Made by a program: the position numbers and the translations under genes. Below the pieces are notes generated by a model. It searched no databases. It saw only the letters and a list, made by a program, of their open reading frames with translations, and was not told the DNA's origin. DNA of 64,000 bases, taken from Burkholderia sp. D-99 (GTDB taxonomy: Bacteria > Pseudomonadota > Gammaproteobacteria > Burkholderiales > Burkholderiaceae). This document shows, piece by piece, positions 35,797 to 44,979 of the stretch. The stretch spans positions 992,001-1,056,000 of the forward strand of contig NZ_JAAOXM010000002.1 in assembly GCF_011605345.1 (NCBI RefSeq), written 5' to 3'. Each line of letters begins with the position of its first letter. Position 1 is the stretch's first letter.

Positions 35797-36882
35797 ATGA
35801 CCGACAGGACCTACAGAATTGCCGTGATCCCCGGCGACGGCATCGGCCGTGAAGTGATGCCCGAGGGCCTGCGCGCACTCGATGCCGTGACCGCGCGCTT
35901 CGGGATCCGCTTCGACTTCGTCCAGATCGACTGGGCGAGCTGCGACTACTACACGCAGCACGGCAAGATGATGCCGGACGACTGGAAGGCGCAGTTGTCG
36001 GGCATGGACGCGATCCTGTTCGGCGCGGTCGGCTGGCCCGCGACGGTGCCCGATCACATTTCGCTGTGGGGCTCGCTGCTGAAATTCCGCCGCGAGTTCG
36101 ACCAGTACATCAACCTGCGGCCCGCGCGCCTGTTCGACGGTGTGCCGTCGCCGCTCGCCGGCCGCCGCGCGGGCGACATCGACTTCATGATCGTGCGCGA
36201 GAACACCGAGGGCGAGTATTCGTCGGTCGGCGGCACGATGTTCGAAGGCACCGATCGCGAGATCGTCATGCAGCAGTCGATCTTCACGCGTCACGGCACC
36301 GAGCGCGTGCTGAAATTCGCGTTCGACCTCGCGCAGCGGCGCGCGAAGCGCCTCACCGTCGCGACGAAGAGCAACGGCATCGCGATCAGCATGCCGTGGT
36401 GGGACGCGCGCGCGGCCGAGATGGCCGAACGCTATCCCGACATCGCCGTCGACAAGCAGCACATCGACATCCTGTGCGCGCGTTTCGTGCTGCAGCCGGA
36501 CCGCTTCGACGTCGTCGTTGCGTCGAACCTGTTCGGCGACATCCTGTCGGATCTCGGGCCCGCCTGTACGGGCACGATCGGCATCGCGCCATCGGCCAAC
36601 CTGAACCCCGACCGCACGTTTCCGTCGCTGTTCGAGCCCGTGCACGGCTCCGCGCCCGACATCGCGGGGCAATACATCGCGAATCCGGTCGCGATGATCT
36701 GGTCGGCGGCCTTGATGCTCGACTTCCTCGGCAACGGCGCAGGCCGCGAACGCGAAGCGCACGATGCGATCGTCGCCGCGATCGAGGACGTGCTGCGCAC
36801 GGGGCCGTATACGCGCGATCTCGGCGGCAACGCGGGGACGCAGGAAGTGGGCGAGGCGATCGCCGCGCGAATCGCGGGCTGA
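35797..36882 (+). CDS. dmlA: Tartrate / D-malate dehydrogenase (decarboxylating)
   Basis: 361 residues, a member of the isocitrate/isopropylmalate dehydrogenase family. It oxidises D-malate or tartrate with NAD. N-terminal IAVIPGDGIGREVMPEGLRA, substrate region KFRREFDQYINLRP, REN in FMIVRENTEGEYSSVGG, the cofactor region LFEPVHGSAPDIAGQYIANP. The REFDQYINLRPARL segment fits the TtuC/DmlA subfamily rather than LeuB. Divergent from its likely LysR activator. Confidence 0.9.
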   Translation: MTDRTYRIAVIPGDGIGREVMPEGLRALDAVTARFGIRFDFVQIDWASCDYYTQHGKMMPDDWKAQLSGMDAILFGAVGWPATVPDHISLWGSLLKFRREFDQYINLRPARLFDGVPSPLAGRRAGDIDFMIVRENTEGEYSSVGGTMFEGTDREIVMQQSIFTRHGTERVLKFAFDLAQRRAKRLTVATKSNGIAISMPWWDARAAEMAERYPDIAVDKQHIDILCARFVLQPDRFDVVVASNLFGDILSDLGPACTGTIGIAPSANLNPDRTFPSLFEPVHGSAPDIAGQYIANPVAMIWSAALMLDFLGNGAGREREAHDAIVAAIEDVLRTGPYTRDLGGNAGTQEVGEAIAARIAG

Positions 36883-36999
36883 CGATCACGCCCGGCGCAA
36901 TCGCACGCGCCGGGCAGTGTCGGCACGAATCGGGGTGCGGTGTGCAGCACGCCATGCGTTGGCGCACGCGTGCGAATTCCTGCGCGTGCCTGGTGAAAT

Positions 37000-37165
37000 C
37001 GAGCGGTGAGCAACGCCGCATCGCAACGCGCACGGCTCGCGCGATCCGTCGTCGACGTCGACACGATCGGTGAGTTGCACGTCACGCGCGAGCACACCGA
37101 TCGTCAACCCACCGCCGGCCCCGATCGATCGGTGAGATGCATCACGCGGTGAAGCACACCGTTGC
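37000..37165. repeat. Three degenerate repeat units with a 9-base inverted repeat
   Basis: CGGTGAG recurs at 37004, 37068 and 37130 (spacing 64 and 62), with similar flanks in the last two units (TGAGTTGCACGTCACGCG and TGAGATGCATCACGCG, then GCACACCG). The middle unit contains a perfect inverted repeat, CGATCGGTG at 37064-37072 and CACCGATCG at 37095-37103. Purpose unknown. Confidence 0.5.
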
Positions 37166-37277
37166 ATACCGATACGCGCATCACGAGATCCCGATGCGTA
37201 TGGCGCGTCCGCGTTGCCCGGTACGATGCCGCGTCGAACGGCTCGAAGCACACAGTCCGACGCGACATTTCACCTGG

Positions 37278-37325
37278 TCCCGAAAAATCTCACCTTCAGC
37301 GCATCGACTCCCGAATTTCCTCACC
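37278..37325 (-). repeat. Two distal replication-iteron copies
   Basis: Minus-strand GGTGAGATTTTTCGGGA (37278-37294) and GGTGAGGAAATTCGGGA (37309-37325). The first differs from the origin consensus at one position. Start points are 31 bases apart, three helical turns. They lie upstream of nothing obvious, between the dmlA 3' end and the NTF2-like gene. Confidence 0.75.
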
Positions 37326-37373
37326 GTTGAAGCCCGGCAATGCGTTCGACGATCCATCGAGTCGACGTGCGCG

Positions 37374-37853
37374 TCACAGCCCGAGATCGGACAGCCCGGG
37401 ATGATCGTCCGGACGACGACCGAGCGGCCAGTGATAGAGACGGTCCTGCTCGCGAATCGGCAGGTCGTTGATGCTCGCGTGACGATGCGCCATCAGGCCG
37501 TTTTCGTCGAACTCCCAGTTTTCGTTGCCGTACGAACGGAACCAGTTGCCGGCGTCGTCGTGCCATTCGTATGCAAAGCGCACCGCAATGCGATTGCCGT
37601 CGAACGCCCACAACTCCTTGATCAGCCGGTAGTCGAGCTCGCGCGTCCACTTGCGCTGCAGCAGCCCGACGATTGCGTCGCGGCCGGTCACGAATTCCGC
37701 ACGGTTGCGCCATCGGCTTTGCGGCGTATAGGCGAGCGACACGCGCTGCGGGTCGCGCGTGTTCCACCCGTCCTCGGCGGCGCGCACCTTCTGGCGCGCC
37801 GTTTCGAGCGTGAAGGGCGGAACGGGCGGACGGACTTCGGGGGATGCGGACAT
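37374..37853 (-). CDS. NTF2-fold protein, DUF1348-like
   Basis: 159 residues. The sequence ([20 protein letters not shown], then [20 protein letters not shown] and [20 protein letters not shown]) is typical of the conserved bacterial DUF1348 proteins, which have an NTF2-like fold with unknown function. It is 63 bases downstream of the TetR regulator gene on the same strand, so probably in its operon. Confidence 0.88.
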   Translation of the reverse strand: MSASPEVRPPVPPFTLETARQKVRAAEDGWNTRDPQRVSLAYTPQSRWRNRAEFVTGRDAIVGLLQRKWTRELDYRLIKELWAFDGNRIAVRFAYEWHDDAGNWFRSYGNENWEFDENGLMAHRHASINDLPIREQDRLYHWPLGRRPDDHPGLSDLGL

Positions 37854-37916
37854 GGATTGCTCCTGTTCAGGTTCTGGCCACGGACGACCGCGGCCGGTTC
37901 GGATTCGCTGCGTCGA

Positions 37917-38522
37917 CTATCGTGATACCGCGTCGAGCAGCAGTTCGGCCGTCGCGCGCGCATCGCGCGCGGCGTTTGCATCGCCGCTGACGAGCGCCAC
38001 GCCGATTGCGCCGTCGATCAGCACGAGCCACTGACGCGCGATGCGTGCGAGCCCGCGGCGCTCAATGCCGGTTTCATCGGCATACGCATCGAACCGCTCA
38101 CGCACGAACGCCAGCAAGCGCGCCTTGTGCGCGCGTGCGACGACGCGCACGGGATCGTCGGCATCGGGAATCTCGCCCGATGCGTTCAGGAACGCGCAGC
38201 CGTGAAAGTCGGGCTGCCCGAACCAGTCGCGCAGCACCTCGAACATGCCGAGCAACTGCACGCGCGGTGCCTTGCCGCGCGCCAGCGTGGCGTCGACGAA
38301 CCAGCGCATCCAGCGCTCGTCGCGACGTTCGAGCGCGGCCACCACCAGCGCCTCTTTCGATTCGAAATGCGAATAAAAGCTCTTTCGCGCCGCGCCGGAT
38401 CGCTTGACGATCGCATCGACACCGGTTGCATGGATGCCGCCCGAGTAGATCAGCGCTTCGGCTGCATCGAGCAGCCGGTCGCGAACGCCCGGTTCGCCGG
38501 AAGGGTCGTGATGTGTGTTCAT
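37917..38522 (-). CDS. TetR-family transcriptional repressor
   Basis: 201 residues. N-terminal helix-turn-helix (LLDAAEALIYSGGIHATGVD, then RSGAARKSFYSHFESKEALV) and a ligand-binding C-terminal domain with a Cys in FHGCAFLNASGE. A perfect palindrome directly upstream of its start suggests autoregulation. It probably controls itself and the DUF1348-like gene downstream. Confidence 0.9.
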   Translation of the reverse strand: MNTHHDPSGEPGVRDRLLDAAEALIYSGGIHATGVDAIVKRSGAARKSFYSHFESKEALVVAALERRDERWMRWFVDATLARGKAPRVQLLGMFEVLRDWFGQPDFHGCAFLNASGEIPDADDPVRVVARAHKARLLAFVRERFDAYADETGIERRGLARIARQWLVLIDGAIGVALVSGDANAARDARATAELLLDAVSR

Positions 38523-38533
38523 GGGTTTACGGT

Positions 38534-38547
38534 AGAACGATCGTTCT
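38534..38547. promoter_or_regulatory. Palindromic operator upstream of the TetR gene
   Basis: A perfect 14-base palindrome, AGAACGATCGTTCT, 11 bases upstream of the TetR start codon, where a repressor would block transcription. Typical size and position for TetR-family operators. Confidence 0.65.
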
Positions 38548-38566
38548 CCATCGTCAACACCTGCAT

Positions 38567-38592
38567 GAAAAAGCCCTGTCGACGAGAGGGCT
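38567..38592 (-). terminator. Rho-independent terminator facing the TetR gene
   Basis: On the minus strand AGCCCT and AGGGCT (38572-38592) form a hairpin followed by five T. It would stop read-through transcription entering the TetR promoter from the right, where the GNAT gene lies on the opposite strand. Confidence 0.5.
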
Positions 38593-38703
38593 GAATCGCG
38601 ACCTGGCCGCGGGACGCGGCCGCCGCGTTTACGACATTTTTTCTTGAAGCGGACGCGCGACGCTCACTACACTTCGGGCACCCTGTCTGGGCGAAAGGAC
38701 ATC

Positions 38704-39342
38704 ATGCAGCGACCGGAAACCGCGCGCCCCGCGCGCGCCTATGCGGCTTATGCCAAGCGGCTCGATGGCCGCGTCGTGGTGCGGCGCTTCGACCCGCGCA
38801 ACGATTCGTACGACACGTTGACCGCGCTGCTGCATCGCGCCTTCGCACCGCTCGGCGCACTGGGCTTCAACTGCCCGTGCGTCGATCAGCCAGCTTCGGC
38901 GACACGCGAACGCGTGCTCACCGGCGAGTGCTTCGTTGCGCTCGGCAACGCGCACCTGGTCGCGACGATGACGATGCGTTCGCACGATCCCGATTCCCGC
39001 TGCGATCCTTATCGCAGCCGGCACGTCGCGACGCTCGGCCAGCTGGCCGTCGATCCCGTCTGGCAGGATCGCGGCATCGGCCGTTCGCTGCTCGCATTCG
39101 CGCAACGGCGGGCCGCCGCGTGCGGCGCGACACACCTGGCGCTCGACGCACCGTACGCGGCGGTCCGGCTCATCGATTTCTATCGTCGCGAGGGATTTCA
39201 ACCGGTCGACGTGATGCGCTTTCCGGGACACAACTACGACAGCACGATCCTGTGCAAATCCGTCAGCGTCATGAACGGCCGCATCGTTGCCGGCGATTCG
39301 ACGCAGATCGACGTTGCTCGACATGCCGGTGCCGCCTCGTGA
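38704..39342 (+). CDS. GNAT-family N-acetyltransferase
   Basis: 212 residues with an acetyl-CoA-binding motif (LGQLAVDPVWQDRGIGRSLL) near the middle and LIDFYRREGFQPV towards the C-terminus, as in GNAT enzymes. Start at MQRPETARPARAY, with AAAGGA upstream; the open frame extends 20 codons further. A small membrane protein overlaps its 3' end. Substrate unknown. Confidence 0.88.
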   Translation: MQRPETARPARAYAAYAKRLDGRVVVRRFDPRNDSYDTLTALLHRAFAPLGALGFNCPCVDQPASATRERVLTGECFVALGNAHLVATMTMRSHDPDSRCDPYRSRHVATLGQLAVDPVWQDRGIGRSLLAFAQRRAAACGATHLALDAPYAAVRLIDFYRREGFQPVDVMRFPGHNYDSTILCKSVSVMNGRIVAGDSTQIDVARHAGAAS

Positions 39343-39350
39343 AACACGAT

Positions 39351-39755
39351 ATGCCGAAACGCGAAGGCGGCGACGATCACACCCGGCTCGCCGTCCGGCA
39401 GGCACGCGTGCGCGCGGCGCTGCGGCTGCGCGGCGTGTTGAAGCTGACGGTCCTCACGATCGCGATCGCGCACGCGTTGGCATTCGCGTTCGAAAGCCTG
39501 CTGGTCGTGGCCGGCTTCGCGCCGGACGCCGCAGCAGTGCTGCTGTTCCGTTTCGTGACCTGCGCGCTCGTCAGCTTCTGGCTGCAAGCGGATGCGTTGC
39601 GCGCGTATCAATACGCGGCGCAACACGGGTTCGTCATCGCGCCCGGTTCGCACGGCGGCCCGGTCGACGTTGCGCCGCAGTGTCCGAAGCGCTGGCTCGT
39701 CGTGTTGAGTCTTCAACTCGACCCACGAGGGTTGAACGGTGAGCGGATCAAGTAG
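39351..39755 (+). CDS. Small membrane protein following the GNAT gene
   Basis: 134 residues with two hydrophobic segments (LTVLTIAIAHALAFAFESLL and AAVLLFRFVTCALVSFWLQA) and a charged N-terminus. An in-frame GTG at 39339 overlaps the GNAT stop (GTGA) and could be the true start; ATG 39351 is used here. Function unknown; probably co-transcribed with the acetyltransferase gene. Confidence 0.65.
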   Translation: MPKREGGDDHTRLAVRQARVRAALRLRGVLKLTVLTIAIAHALAFAFESLLVVAGFAPDAAAVLLFRFVTCALVSFWLQADALRAYQYAAQHGFVIAPGSHGGPVDVAPQCPKRWLVVLSLQLDPRGLNGERIK

Positions 39756-40182
39756 CCGTCTGCGCACCGAGCGACGTCGAATGATGTCGATCGCTTCACG
39801 CATGGGTGAGTCGCAACGAGGCGCGTGGGCTCACGGTTGATGCCACGGTTCGGCACGGCATCGCATGGGGCGCATCGCGAATGATCACGTGGCAATGTAA
39901 GCAGGGAAGTGCCTGGAAGAGGAGGAGCAGGTGTCAGGCGGCGGGATGGCAAGACGGTGGGACGGCGTGATGGCGGGACGACGGGAACCGAGGCGACTGC
40001 CGACAGGTGAAGTGAACGTGCGATTGCAGGTCACCGATGTGCGATCGTGTCGCGATTCGGCACGCAAACACAGCTCCCGAATAATCTCACCTTGAGCCCG
40101 GATTCGCGCGTTTCGGCCTCGAAAACGCAGACGTAAACGAAAGCGGGGCAGGCGGCGAACACGCCGCACTGCCCCGCGGCAC
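39756..40182. other. Intergenic region with a distal iteron
   Basis: About 430 bases with no supported gene between the convergent small membrane gene and tdh. It contains one iteron at 40075-40091 (separate entry) and a purine-rich stretch around 39905-39965. The 3' end after about 40150 carries a GC-rich segment near the tdh stop that may act in termination. Confidence 0.45.
40075..40091 (-). repeat. Distal replication iteron
   Basis: Minus-strand GGTGAGATTATTCGGGA. Flanking bases CACAGC on the outer side are shared with the iteron at 44915, suggesting the conserved element is longer than 17 bases or that the two are duplicates. Confidence 0.7.
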
Positions 40183-41211
40183 TCAGGCCGTCCAGTCGAG
40201 AATCACCTTGCCGCTCTCGCCTGACAGCATCGCAGCGAAGCCTTTCTCGTAATCGTCGGCCGCGAAGCGATGCGTGATGATCGGCGACAGGTCGAGGCCG
40301 CTCTGCAGCATCGCGACCATCTTGTACCAGGTCTCGAACATCTCGCGGCCGTAGATGCCCTTGATCTCGAGCCCCTTGAAGATCACCTGGTTCCAGTCGA
40401 TCGCCGTCTGCGCCGGCGGAATGCCGAGCAGCGCGACCTTGCCGCCGTGGTTCATTGCCTCGAGCATGCTCGTGAACGCGCTCGGCACGCCCGACATTTC
40501 GAGGCCGACGTCGAAGCCTTCAGTCATGTGCAGGTCGGCCATCACGTCGCGCAGCGATTCGCGTGCGACGTTGACCGCACGCGTCGCGCCCATCTTGCGC
40601 GCGAGTTCCAGCCGGTAGTCGTTGATGTCGGTGATCACGACGTTGCGCGCGCCGACGTGCTTCGCGATCGCGACGGCCATGATGCCGATCGGGCCCGCGC
40701 CGGTGATCAGGACGTCCTCGCCGACGAGGTTGAACGACAGCGCCGTGTGCGTCGCGTTGCCGAACGGATCGAAGATCGACGCGAGATCGTCGGAGATCTC
40801 GGGCGGGATCTTGAACGCGTTGAATGCCGGAATCGCCAGATACTCGGCGAACGCGCCTTCGCGGTTCACGCCAACGCCAACCGTGTTGCGGCACAGATGC
40901 CGGCGCCCCGCGCGACAGTTGCGGCAGAAACCGCACGTGATATGGCCTTCGCCGGACACGCGATCGCCGATCGCGAAGCCGCGCACTTCCTGCCCCATCT
41001 CGACGATCTCGCCGACATATTCGTGACCGACGTGCATCGGTACGGGAATCGTCTTCTGCGCCCAGTCGTCCCACTTCCAGATATGGATGTCGGTGCCGCA
41101 GATCGCCGTGCGGCGGATCTTGATCAGCACGTCGTTGTGGCCGACTTCTGGACGCTTCACGCGCGTGAGCGTGAGGCCGGGGCCGCGTTCGAGTTTTGCC
41201 AGTGCTTTCAT
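40183..41211 (-). CDS. tdh: L-threonine 3-dehydrogenase
   Basis: 342 residues, a zinc-dependent medium-chain dehydrogenase that oxidises threonine to 2-amino-3-ketobutyrate. Catalytic zinc motifs [18 protein letters not shown] and GHEYVG; structural zinc [15 protein letters not shown]; Rossmann motif [18 protein letters not shown]. It starts 13 bases after kbl, with which it forms the threonine-to-glycine pathway. Confidence 0.96.
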   Translation of the reverse strand: MKALAKLERGPGLTLTRVKRPEVGHNDVLIKIRRTAICGTDIHIWKWDDWAQKTIPVPMHVGHEYVGEIVEMGQEVRGFAIGDRVSGEGHITCGFCRNCRAGRRHLCRNTVGVGVNREGAFAEYLAIPAFNAFKIPPEISDDLASIFDPFGNATHTALSFNLVGEDVLITGAGPIGIMAVAIAKHVGARNVVITDINDYRLELARKMGATRAVNVARESLRDVMADLHMTEGFDVGLEMSGVPSAFTSMLEAMNHGGKVALLGIPPAQTAIDWNQVIFKGLEIKGIYGREMFETWYKMVAMLQSGLDLSPIITHRFAADDYEKGFAAMLSGESGKVILDWTA

Positions 41212-41224
41212 GGTCGCGCCTCCG

Positions 41225-42424
<1,200 letters not shown>

Positions 42425-42532
42425 CGCAAAGCTCCTGACAGGGTTTCGCATTCCGCAACGCACCGCTCGTGGCGGCGGCGCAACGGCCTGCTACTGTTAT
42501 AGTCGGTCGTTCGGTTGACCGCATTTATCCGA

Positions 42533-42556
42533 TATTCCGAACTAGAATTCGAAATA
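42533..42556. promoter_or_regulatory. Imperfect palindrome in the kbl / XRE-regulator divergent promoter
   Basis: TATTCCGAA (42533-42541) and TTCGAAATA (42548-42556) form an inverted repeat with one mismatch, six bases apart, about 30 bases before the regulator start and 110 before kbl. Candidate operator for the adjacent regulator. Confidence 0.5.
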
Positions 42557-42585
42557 CCGAACAACTCTAAGCGAACGGAATCCAA

Positions 42586-43197
42586 ATGGCAAGTTCCTCC
42601 GGTTCGCGGCGCACGCCTGCCAGCGCCGCACCGCAACCGCCGGCCGCCACGCCGCCGCGTGTCGGCGAGCAGATCCAGCGGCTGCGCAACGAACGCAAGC
42701 TGACACTCGACGACCTGTCGCGCGCGGCCGGCGTATCGAAATCGATGCTCTCCGAGATCGAACGCGACAAGGCCAACCCGACGATCGCCGTGGCGTGGCG
42801 GCTGACGAACGCGCTCGGCATCACGCTCGACGAGCTGTTCTCGCAGCCGAAAGCGCCCGAGACCATCCGCGTCGACGGCCCGCACGACATTCCGACGCTC
42901 GCCGGTCACGACGGCCGGTACCAGTTGCGCGTGTGGGGCCCGATCGACCTCGCCGGCAAGTTCGAGTGGTACGAGCTGACGCTGCCGGGCGGCGGCGCGC
43001 TGATATCGAACGCCCACGAGCCCGGCACGCGCGAGCACCTCACCGTGCTGCAGGGCGCGATGGAAATCGAAGCCGCGGCGGCAAGCCGGCGCCTGAAGGT
43101 AGGCGACACCGCGCGCTACCCGGCCGACGAGCCGCACGCGATCCGCAATCCCGGCAAGGCCGAGGCGCGGGCACTGCTCATCGTGATACACCGCTGA
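42586..43197 (+). CDS. XRE-family regulator with C-terminal cupin
   Basis: 203 residues. Proline/alanine-rich N-terminus, an XRE helix-turn-helix (QIQRLRNERKLTLDDLSRAA, then GVSKSMLSEIERDKANPT), then a cupin domain (EPGTREHLTVLQGAMEIEAA, YPADEPHAIRNPG) that probably binds a small ligand. Divergent from kbl-tdh, so it probably regulates threonine degradation. GAACG-type ribosome-binding site is weak. Confidence 0.9.
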   Translation: MASSSGSRRTPASAAPQPPAATPPRVGEQIQRLRNERKLTLDDLSRAAGVSKSMLSEIERDKANPTIAVAWRLTNALGITLDELFSQPKAPETIRVDGPHDIPTLAGHDGRYQLRVWGPIDLAGKFEWYELTLPGGGALISNAHEPGTREHLTVLQGAMEIEAAAASRRLKVGDTARYPADEPHAIRNPGKAEARALLIVIHR

Positions 43198-43337
43198 CGG
43201 CGCGGATAGCTGGCCAAAGGGCCGATTGCAGGCCAGTTGCGGAAAACACTGTATGTTTGTACAGTATACGGACATTCCGCCATGCATGGGCCGGAGCCGG
43301 CGCACCGAGGCGCCCGCCCGGTCGACAGGAGCCTGCA

Positions 43338-43715
43338 ATGACAGAAGAACAAGATTTGGCCGCGCTCAGCTTCAAGGCTGCCGCGCACGACCTCGAGCTG
43401 ATCGTTCGCCATATTGCCGGGCGCTATATCCGCCAGCGCGTCCCGCTGACGTGGCGCCTGCTGCACGCCATCGAAGCCGAGGCGCTCGCCGATCTCGGCT
43501 TTGCCAGCCGGCACGAGGCCGGCATGCGTCAATTGTTCGAACGGCCGTCGGACATGACGTTTCCCGAAACGGACGATCCGATCGACTTCGGGCGCTCGAA
43601 CGCGCTGCCCGCCGTATTTTCGTTCGCGGTTCTCGCATACGAAGCGGCGTCAACCTCGAACGACACCGCGCCTCGCGAACGTGCTCTTCGCCCGTCCAAG
43701 GCGTGGGGCGACTGA
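43338..43715 (+). CDS. Burkholderia-type hypothetical protein, DUF2471-like
   Basis: 125 residues (LTWRLLHAIEAEALADLGFA, MRQLFERPSDMTFPETDDPI). It matches, from memory, the small Burkholderia family DUF2471. No signal peptide or membrane segment. Start at MTEEQDLAALSF with GACAGGAG upstream. Isolated gene between the cupin regulator and the recombinase-like gene; function unknown. Confidence 0.78.
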   Translation: MTEEQDLAALSFKAAAHDLELIVRHIAGRYIRQRVPLTWRLLHAIEAEALADLGFASRHEAGMRQLFERPSDMTFPETDDPIDFGRSNALPAVFSFAVLAYEAASTSNDTAPRERALRPSKAWGD

Positions 43716-43817
43716 CTGCCCGCCCCGGCCACCGCGCGTGGCGGCCTTGTCCCGCCTCTTGCTGCCCGAGACGTTGCGGAAAGGGCTACGATATACGCAA
43801 CTAACGGAATAAATCAC

Positions 43818-44843
43818 ATGTCCCTTCCCGCCTCTCCCGACACCCCAGCACGCCCGGAGGAAACGGATCTGTTCGACCGCGGCGCGTCCGACTGGATCGT
43901 CTCGCCCGAAGCCGCATTCGATGCGTGGCTCGCCATGCAGGACTATCGCCGTTCATCGGCCGACGTCTATCGCGCGCAATGGGGCGCGTTTCTCACTTGG
44001 CTGCGTACGCACCAGAAGAATCTGGCAACGGTCGATACCGCAGCCATCGCGAATTTCGTCGGCGAGCTCCCGATCCGGAAAACCCAGCGGATGCGCTATC
44101 TGCGGCTGATCGAGCGCGTGCTCGACCACATCCGGCGTACCGAATACGCATCGACCAACCCGGCCCGGTTCATTGCTCAGGATGGCGAAGCGAACTGGCG
44201 CAAGGCGCGCGACAACGAACCTACCGGTTTCCTCACGCCAACCGAGCGAGCAACGTTGCTCGCGTACCTGTTTTCGCCGATTGGTGTATCCGGTTCCGCT
44301 TATTGGAAAGAACGGCGCGACCGTGCGCTCGTCGCCGTGTTTCTCGGTGCCGGCATCAAGACCGGTGAAGCTCGCGTACTCACGATTAGTTGCATCAATA
44401 CGGCTGGAACATCGCTGCAGATCGAATCGACACATCCTGATTTCGCACGCGAAACCCACCTGGCATCGTTCGCGATCGCGCTGCTCGAAGCGTGGCTCAC
44501 CGAACGCAAGCGTCAGGACATTCCGGGTGAACTCGTGTTCCCCGCATCCCACGCCGGGCGGCCGATGCACAAGGCGACGATGCTGCGCGCCATCGACGCG
44601 ATCGTCGAATCCGCCGGGCTCACGTCGTCACGCACTGCGCGCGCGAGCCCGCAAACACTGCGCAATACCTACGCGGCCGAGCTGTTCGAACACGATGTGC
44701 CGCCCGAACGGGTCGGCAAATGGCTGGGCTTCATGCGGCCCATCTCGTCGAATCGCCTGCATCGCGCATGGAAAAACTGGCGCGACGGTCTGGCCGACAG
44801 CAACGGTGACGGTGACGCATCCGGCATCGACGAAACTCACTGA
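43818..44843 (+). CDS. Tyrosine-recombinase-like protein with altered catalytic residues
   Basis: 341 residues. The N-terminal SAM-like core-binding domain (SADVYRAQWGAFLTWLRTHQ) and the catalytic-domain fold are recognisable, but where XerC/D has Arg in TGLR the sequence reads GAGIKTGEARVL; HTLRH becomes PQTLRNTYAAELFE; the second catalytic His and the nucleophile Tyr region read LGFMRPISSNRLHRAW, with no Tyr. It is therefore probably inactive for strand transfer, or a structural DNA-binding relative. Recombinase genes often adjoin the origins of plasmids and secondary chromosomes, as here. Confidence 0.8.
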   Translation: MSLPASPDTPARPEETDLFDRGASDWIVSPEAAFDAWLAMQDYRRSSADVYRAQWGAFLTWLRTHQKNLATVDTAAIANFVGELPIRKTQRMRYLRLIERVLDHIRRTEYASTNPARFIAQDGEANWRKARDNEPTGFLTPTERATLLAYLFSPIGVSGSAYWKERRDRALVAVFLGAGIKTGEARVLTISCINTAGTSLQIESTHPDFARETHLASFAIALLEAWLTERKRQDIPGELVFPASHAGRPMHKATMLRAIDAIVESAGLTSSRTARASPQTLRNTYAAELFEHDVPPERVGKWLGFMRPISSNRLHRAWKNWRDGLADSNGDGDASGIDETH

Positions 44844-44979
44844 TCCCCAAACGGCTGCTCACGCGACGCGATCCGTGAGCAGCCTTGTGTGGCGTTGCCT
44901 CACCGTTTCACAGCTCCCGAAAAACCTCACCTCAAGCTCCCCGGATCGTCTCACCTGTGCGGTGCGACCGATCCTTGCG
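44844..44979. other. Short intergenic region between recombinase-like and KfrA-like genes
   Basis: 136 bases between convergent genes. Contains the iteron pair at 44915-44955 (separate entry). Otherwise nothing recognised. Confidence 0.45.
44915..44955 (-). repeat. Distal replication iterons, one perfect and one degenerate
   Basis: Minus-strand GGTGAGGTTTTTCGGGA at 44915-44931 equals the origin consensus. A second, weaker copy, GGTGAGACGATCCGGGG, lies at 44939-44955. About 1.6 kb left of the main array and opposite in orientation to it. Confidence 0.75.

Larger units (their letters stand above)
36883..37373. other. Intergenic region with hairpin repeats and distal iterons
   Basis: About 490 bases with no supported gene. 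It contains related repeats around 37000-37165 and two iteron-like 17-mers at 37278-37325 (both listed separately). The genes on either side are convergent, so no promoter needs to lie here, and the concentration of repeats is notable. Confidence 0.5.

Noticed and set aside
36883..37373. CRISPR-like array from the spaced CGGTGAG repeats
   Set aside because: Units are imperfect, only three, with similar rather than unique spacers, and no cas genes are present.
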